Source: Secundilactobacillus pentosiphilus (GTDB lineage: Bacteria; Bacillota; Bacilli; Lactobacillales; Lactobacillaceae). Taken from it: 64,000 bases of DNA. The first letter of the stretch is position 1. Every line of letters begins with the position of its first letter. The position numbers were made by a program, and so were the translations under genes. A model generated the notes under the pieces. The model was not told the origin of the DNA. It ran no database searches and saw nothing but the letters and a program-made list of their open reading frames with translations. Positions 60,895-64,000 of the stretch are shown here, in pieces. The stretch spans positions 62,001-126,000 of the forward strand of contig NZ_BCMI01000001.1 of assembly GCF_002217985.1 (NCBI RefSeq). Reading direction: 5' to 3'.

Positions 60895-61317
60895 ATGAAA
60901 ATTGAGTCAGCTGCAGGCACTAACAATCAGGTCTACACGGATGCTGTCAGTATTCGTCAGACGGTGTTTGTAAAGGAGCAGGGGATTTCAGCAAAGTTAG
61001 AATTTGATGGTTTAGACGATCAAGTGATTCACTACGTCGGCTACGTGAATGATCAGCCAGTCGTGACCGCTAGGATTCGCCTGGAAGATCATACGGCGCG
61101 CATTCAGCGGGTGGCCACTTTGAAGCCGTTTCGCCACCACGGTTACGCCAACATGCTGCTGCAACAAGTAATTGCGGAAATGGCTGACGGCACGTTTTTA
61201 GAGTTGAACGCGCAAGTAACAGCTATCGGGTTGTACACCCAGCTTGGGTTCCAGCAAACGGGTGAGCCGTTTGAAGAGGTGGGCATTAAACACGTGAAGA
61301 TGGTTAAGCAGGTGTAG
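60895..61317 (+). CDS. GNAT-family N-acetyltransferase
   Basis: 140 aa. Motif RIQRVATLKPFRHHGYANMLLQ corresponds to GNAT motif A with the acetyl-CoA loop (R-x-x-G-x-A), and IRQTVFVKEQGISAKLEFD is typical of the ElaA/YjcF subgroup. The acceptor is unknown. ATG 60895 lies behind AAGGAG; TATAAT at 60866-60871 is a candidate -10. Terminator follows. Confidence 0.87.
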   Translation: MKIESAAGTNNQVYTDAVSIRQTVFVKEQGISAKLEFDGLDDQVIHYVGYVNDQPVVTARIRLEDHTARIQRVATLKPFRHHGYANMLLQQVIAEMADGTFLELNAQVTAIGLYTQLGFQQTGEPFEEVGIKHVKMVKQV

Positions 61318-61346
61318 CCTATTTAAAGCTTTATTCTAAGGGTATT

Positions 61347-61380
61347 AAAAAAACGTGATATCAGTTGATATCACGTTTTT
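61347..61380. terminator. Bidirectional terminator
   Basis: AAAAAACGTGATATCA-GT-TGATATCACGTTTTT. Confidence 0.9.
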
Positions 61381-61394
61381 ATTATATGTGCAAA

Positions 61395-61883
61395 TTAATC
61401 TTGTGAAGCAGTGGTACTGAAGTCTGTCACGTGTGCGTAACCAACAACGTGCCACCATGGTGCATGAACTCTTTCCTTCACAACACCGCGGTTTTGTGCA
61501 TCGATCATCTTGCCGTGACCAACGTATAAACCAACGTGGCTAATGCTACCTGTGCTGTAACCGAAGAAAACTAAGTCACCCTTTTTAACACTTGGGCCAC
61601 TGACATGCTTATAAGCATTGTATTGTGCTTGAGCTGTCCGTGGAATGGTAATCTTGGCTGCTTTTTTATAAACGTAACCGGTAAATCCGGAGCAATCAAA
61701 TGCAGAAGGACCAGTAGCACCCCAAACGTATGGCTTGCCTAAATTTTGCTTTGCTGTCTTGTAAACGGTACTGTAAGATGCGTCCGTGCTTGCAGCGTGT
61801 GCGGTGGTCATTTGACTACCAGCAACTGCTAAACTAAAGAATGCCACGATGGCAATGATACTTTTTGTGAATAAATTCTTCAT
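61395..61883 (-). CDS. Secreted NlpC/P60 endopeptidase, second copy
   Basis: 162 aa: signal peptide (MKNLFTKSIIAIVAFFSLAVAG..., cleavage near AHAAS at 32) and a nearly bare NlpC/P60 domain. Catalytic Cys in FDCSGFTGYVY (about 66), His in SHVGLYVGHG (about 119) and a third-site region in DAQNRGVV. Homologous to the protein at 43977 but without its linker. Expected to cut peptidoglycan stem peptides. AGGGGTT precedes ATG. The gap 61884-62130 upstream shows nothing but AT-rich leader. Confidence 0.9.
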   Translation of the reverse strand: MKNLFTKSIIAIVAFFSLAVAGSQMTTAHAASTDASYSTVYKTAKQNLGKPYVWGATGPSAFDCSGFTGYVYKKAAKITIPRTAQAQYNAYKHVSGPSVKKGDLVFFGYSTGSISHVGLYVGHGKMIDAQNRGVVKERVHAPWWHVVGYAHVTDFSTTASQD

Positions 61884-62130
61884 TGAACTAGAAACCCCTA
61901 ACTTTTCCGTTTTTTATGTACAATGATTAGTGTACGTGTTAATTATTTCATTCTTGTAACAAAGCAGTGTCAATGACGTTAAACAATCATTTTGATACTG
62001 TAATTTACGTAATAATTTTCACAAATGAGCCATTTGACCCCTACTATTTGAATGATTCAAGCAACTCACTTTGCTCAATAAGTCAGAATGTGAAATAATA
62101 AAGGGGCAATATTTGAGAGGCGGTTATGAG

Positions 62131-62586
62131 ATGAAATATCGAATCCCTAATTTAGTAAATTTCGATAGTTTTGTATTTCGAATTGGTGAACTGAGCCGAA
62201 TGACAGGTGTATCATCCCGCCAGCTTCGATACTGGGAGCAGCGTGGCTATATTTCAGCCATTACTCGTGATGACCAAAACAAAGCGCGGGTTTATGATTT
62301 TCACACTTTTATTCAGGTCAGTATTATAAAAAAATTGCAGGACGAAGGGTACCGGCTTCCGGCAGCCGTTGAGAAAATGCGCAGTATTGAAGAAGAAATT
62401 TCGCTGTCGAGAAAGTTCTTTCAAGTGGCTTTTGACGGGGTTGAAGTTATTGATGGCAAGATGTTTTTAAACCTGGGTTACTTTGATAAAGCTAAAACTA
62501 AAATTCTTTATGGTCTGTACGAAAATGGCGAAGCCAGCTATGAGGTTCGACCAGCAACTAAAAATAATAATGATGAAGTAAAATAA
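62131..62586 (+). CDS. MerR-family regulator
   Basis: 151 aa. ATG 62131 follows GAGAGGCGG; a longer frame upstream lacks a site. The MerR winged helix starts late, at about residue 17 (FRIGELSRMTGVSSRQLRYWEQRGYIS), followed by dimer helix and a small C-terminal domain (VAFDGVEVIDGKMFLNLGYFDK) without metal-binding cysteines. It resembles lactobacillar MerR proteins next to MMPL transporters; the convergent MMPL gene suggests a functional link (inference). Confidence 0.85.
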   Translation: MKYRIPNLVNFDSFVFRIGELSRMTGVSSRQLRYWEQRGYISAITRDDQNKARVYDFHTFIQVSIIKKLQDEGYRLPAAVEKMRSIEEEISLSRKFFQVAFDGVEVIDGKMFLNLGYFDKAKTKILYGLYENGEASYEVRPATKNNNDEVK

Positions 62587-62627
62587 AAGAACGATCAAAA
62601 CAGATAACACTGTTTTGATCGTTCTTT
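62587..62627. terminator. Bidirectional terminator
   Basis: AAGAACGATCAAAACAG...CTGTTTTGATCGTTCTTTTTTT between merR and the MMPL gene. Confidence 0.92.
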
Positions 62628-62639
62628 TTTTAATGACTT

Positions 62640-64000
62640 CTATTTTGCGTGACGCTTCAAATGCGGTCGCATTGAAGGCAAAGTCACGGTTAACTTGCCA
62701 ACCGATGTGACGATGATTGGTAAGATAATATCGAAAATGACTGTTGCAAACAAGATGATCAGACCAGCCTGTGTTAGTGGGGCAAAATTGGCACTAAACA
62801 GGACTAAGCAAATCACAATGGTAGTGAAGAGCTGGTAGCGAAGCGTTTGTCCAAGAGAACTGACCCCCGGCTCCAGCCAGTCCATTAAGCTCGAATCCCT
62901 AAAGCGGTAGCTAATGGCGAGTTGAATCAGCAAACTGGTATTGATAACCAGTAATGGCACGAAGGCAATAAACGGTACTTGCCAGTTGAAACTCGGGTCA
63001 CCAGACATGAAGTGACTTGTGAGCTGTGCCAGCTGAACGCCGCCCATTACTGCTAGTACTAAGCTTGCCAACCAGTAAATCGGCTGTAGGACGGAACCGC
63101 TGATTAAAGCAATGATCAGGAAAGTAATGATGCCAATGGTTAACAGCACCCAACCGGCATTAGTTCTGACAGAATGTTCAACCGTGTTTTGAACAACTGG
63201 CTGACCAGTGTAGGCAACCTTAGCCTGACCTAAGGACGTTCCCTGCAGCTGGGTCTTAACTTCGGCCTGCAGCTGTTTGATCGTTGCTGCGTTATTATGA
63301 CTTGATGCTGAATGCTTCAAGTAAACCTGCAACTGGGTAGTCTTGTAATCCTGGCTGGTGTTATCGGAAAGTGACTGCTGGAACTGCATGCCAGTCAGCT
63401 GCTCAGGAGTAATGTAATAAACTTTGGCAGCGTCGGAGGCCTGCAGAGCAGATAAGTAACTGTAAATGTTATTGTATGACTTGATCAGCCCGTTCATACT
63501 GGTGGTCGTCTTCTTTAGACTGCTCTTGACGGAAGAAACTTGAGCGGCGTAGTCGGAAACGTTGCTTTGAACGCTTTGACCAGTATTACCAGCGGAAGTT
63601 GCTTCATCGTTAAGTACGCGCATGTTACTTTCGACGGTCTGGAGTTGGCTGCTGACTAAGTTCAGTAAGCGCTGGTAATTTCTAACCCGGCGAGAGGCGG
63701 ATGCACTTTGTGAAACGCTGGCACGTCCAGCAACTTGGGAAACTTGTGACCGAACGGTGCTGGTGTCATCAGAAAGACGGTTCGTTCTTGAAACTAAACT
63801 GTCAAGCTTATCGGCGGATTCACTTAACTTAACTTGACTCAAATCAGACCGGTTACCCTTTAAATCCGATTGAAGCTGAGTCAGCTGATCCGTAGCACCT
63901 TTAAGGGTCATATTCATTTGGTTCAACTGGGTGTTGACGTAATATTCATTCATCGGCTGACCGTTGGGCTGAGTCAATGACGTTACGCCAGCAACACCCG
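62640..64000 (-). CDS. MMPL/RND-family transporter, C-terminal part
   Basis: The frame stays open to the window edge, so the N-terminus lies outside; an apparent start near 63977 is internal (upstream codons read GVAGVTSL, matching the MMPL extracellular start V-SLTQP-G). Visible: an extracellular helical domain with long coiled-coil stretches (Gln/Ser/Thr-rich) and then about six membrane segments, the second half of an MMPL protein. Likely exports lipids or acts on envelope components. Ends with MRPHLKRHAK. Confidence 0.85.
   Translation of the reverse strand, partial: GVAGVTSLTQPNGQPMNEYYVNTQLNQMNMTLKGATDQLTQLQSDLKGNRSDLSQVKLSESADKLDSLVSRTNRLSDDTSTVRSQVSQVAGRASVSQSASASRRVRNYQRLLNLVSSQLQTVESNMRVLNDEATSAGNTGQSVQSNVSDYAAQVSSVKSSLKKTTTSMNGLIKSYNNIYSYLSALQASDAAKVYYITPEQLTGMQFQQSLSDNTSQDYKTTQLQVYLKHSASSHNNAATIKQLQAEVKTQLQGTSLGQAKVAYTGQPVVQNTVEHSVRTNAGWVLLTIGIITFLIIALISGSVLQPIYWLASLVLAVMGGVQLAQLTSHFMSGDPSFNWQVPFIAFVPLLVINTSLLIQLAISYRFRDSSLMDWLEPGVSSLGQTLRYQLFTTIVICLVLFSANFAPLTQAGLIILFATVIFDIILPIIVTSVGKLTVTLPSMRPHLKRHAK

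Noticed and set aside
63977-63977. Start of the MMPL gene at 63977
   Set aside because: The upstream codons continue the conserved reading frame to the window edge, so this is an internal TTG codon and the gene is truncated by the window.

Overview
The window is a gene-dense chromosomal stretch from a low-to-mid GC Gram-positive bacterium, almost certainly a member of the Lactobacillaceae. Supporting signs are strong AGGAGG-type ribosome binding sites, frequent GTG/TTG starts, PepO, an Flp-type Crp/Fnr regulator, a PyrR-attenuated pyr pathway, lactobacillar NlpC/P60 and amidase cell-wall proteins and many small orphan proteins. The genus cannot be fixed from the sequence alone. I see no prophage, integrase, transposase, CRISPR array or rRNA. 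One tRNA gene, tRNA-Ala(CGC), is present.

Layout. 1-3.3 kb: tail of an unidentified gene, a long perfect hairpin, a secreted orphan, a small membrane protein and a DUF2252 protein. 3.4-10.3 kb: galactose (Leloir) block, pgm then galK-galE-galT-galR, with cre-like and palindromic operator-like sites. 10.4-19.4 kb: PepO, a universal stress protein, a heterodimeric ABC exporter with one degenerate ATPase site, and a YibE/F pair. 19.6-24.4 kb: cell-wall amidase, PerR, 6-phosphogluconolactonase and a membrane-anchored SGNH protein. 24.6-28.6 kb: a tightly coupled three-gene operon (nuclease-helicase fusion, PD-(D/E)XK-like protein, sce7725-like protein), the best candidate for an uncharacterised system. 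28.7-31.2 kb: pyrBC behind a PyrR attenuator. 31.3-37.8 kb: small and secreted orphans, Flp with its own FNR-type boxes, tRNA-Ala, GlpF, a DHA2 exporter and a YjjG-like phosphatase. 38.1-39.8 kb: O-acetylhomoserine sulfhydrylase behind a T-box leader. 40-45.7 kb: a protein of four Sm-like repeats, DegV, a macrodomain protein, an NlpC/P60 protein and a lipoprotein with a coupled leader ORF. 45.8-48.7 kb: TPP-riboswitch-controlled ykoEDC. 48.7-53.3 kb: MFS transporter, pyrFE with a second PyrR attenuator, two Cof-type HAD phosphatases. 53.3-64 kb: nucleoside hydrolase, PrsW-like protease, ferredoxin-NADP reductase, LTA synthase family protein, phosphoglycerate mutase family protein, VOC protein, GNAT, NlpC/P60, MerR and the C-terminal part of an MMPL transporter running off the end.

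The non-coding layer is informative. A 209-bp intergenic repeat occurs in three full copies of identical length plus one shortened copy. It has similar inverted ends, near-constant flanks and a central hairpin whose arms differ between copies but stay paired. RNA control elements comprise two PyrR attenuators, a T-box, a TPP riboswitch with its terminator and about twenty intrinsic terminators.

Together the genes describe a fermentative cell that imports and salvages (galactose, glycerol, thiamine precursor, nucleosides), makes its own UMP (at least pyrB, C, F and E), remodels its wall, and appears to avoid iron-sulfur clusters: Flp has the two-cysteine layout of thiol-redox Flp proteins, and the XPD-type helicase has lost all four cluster cysteines.
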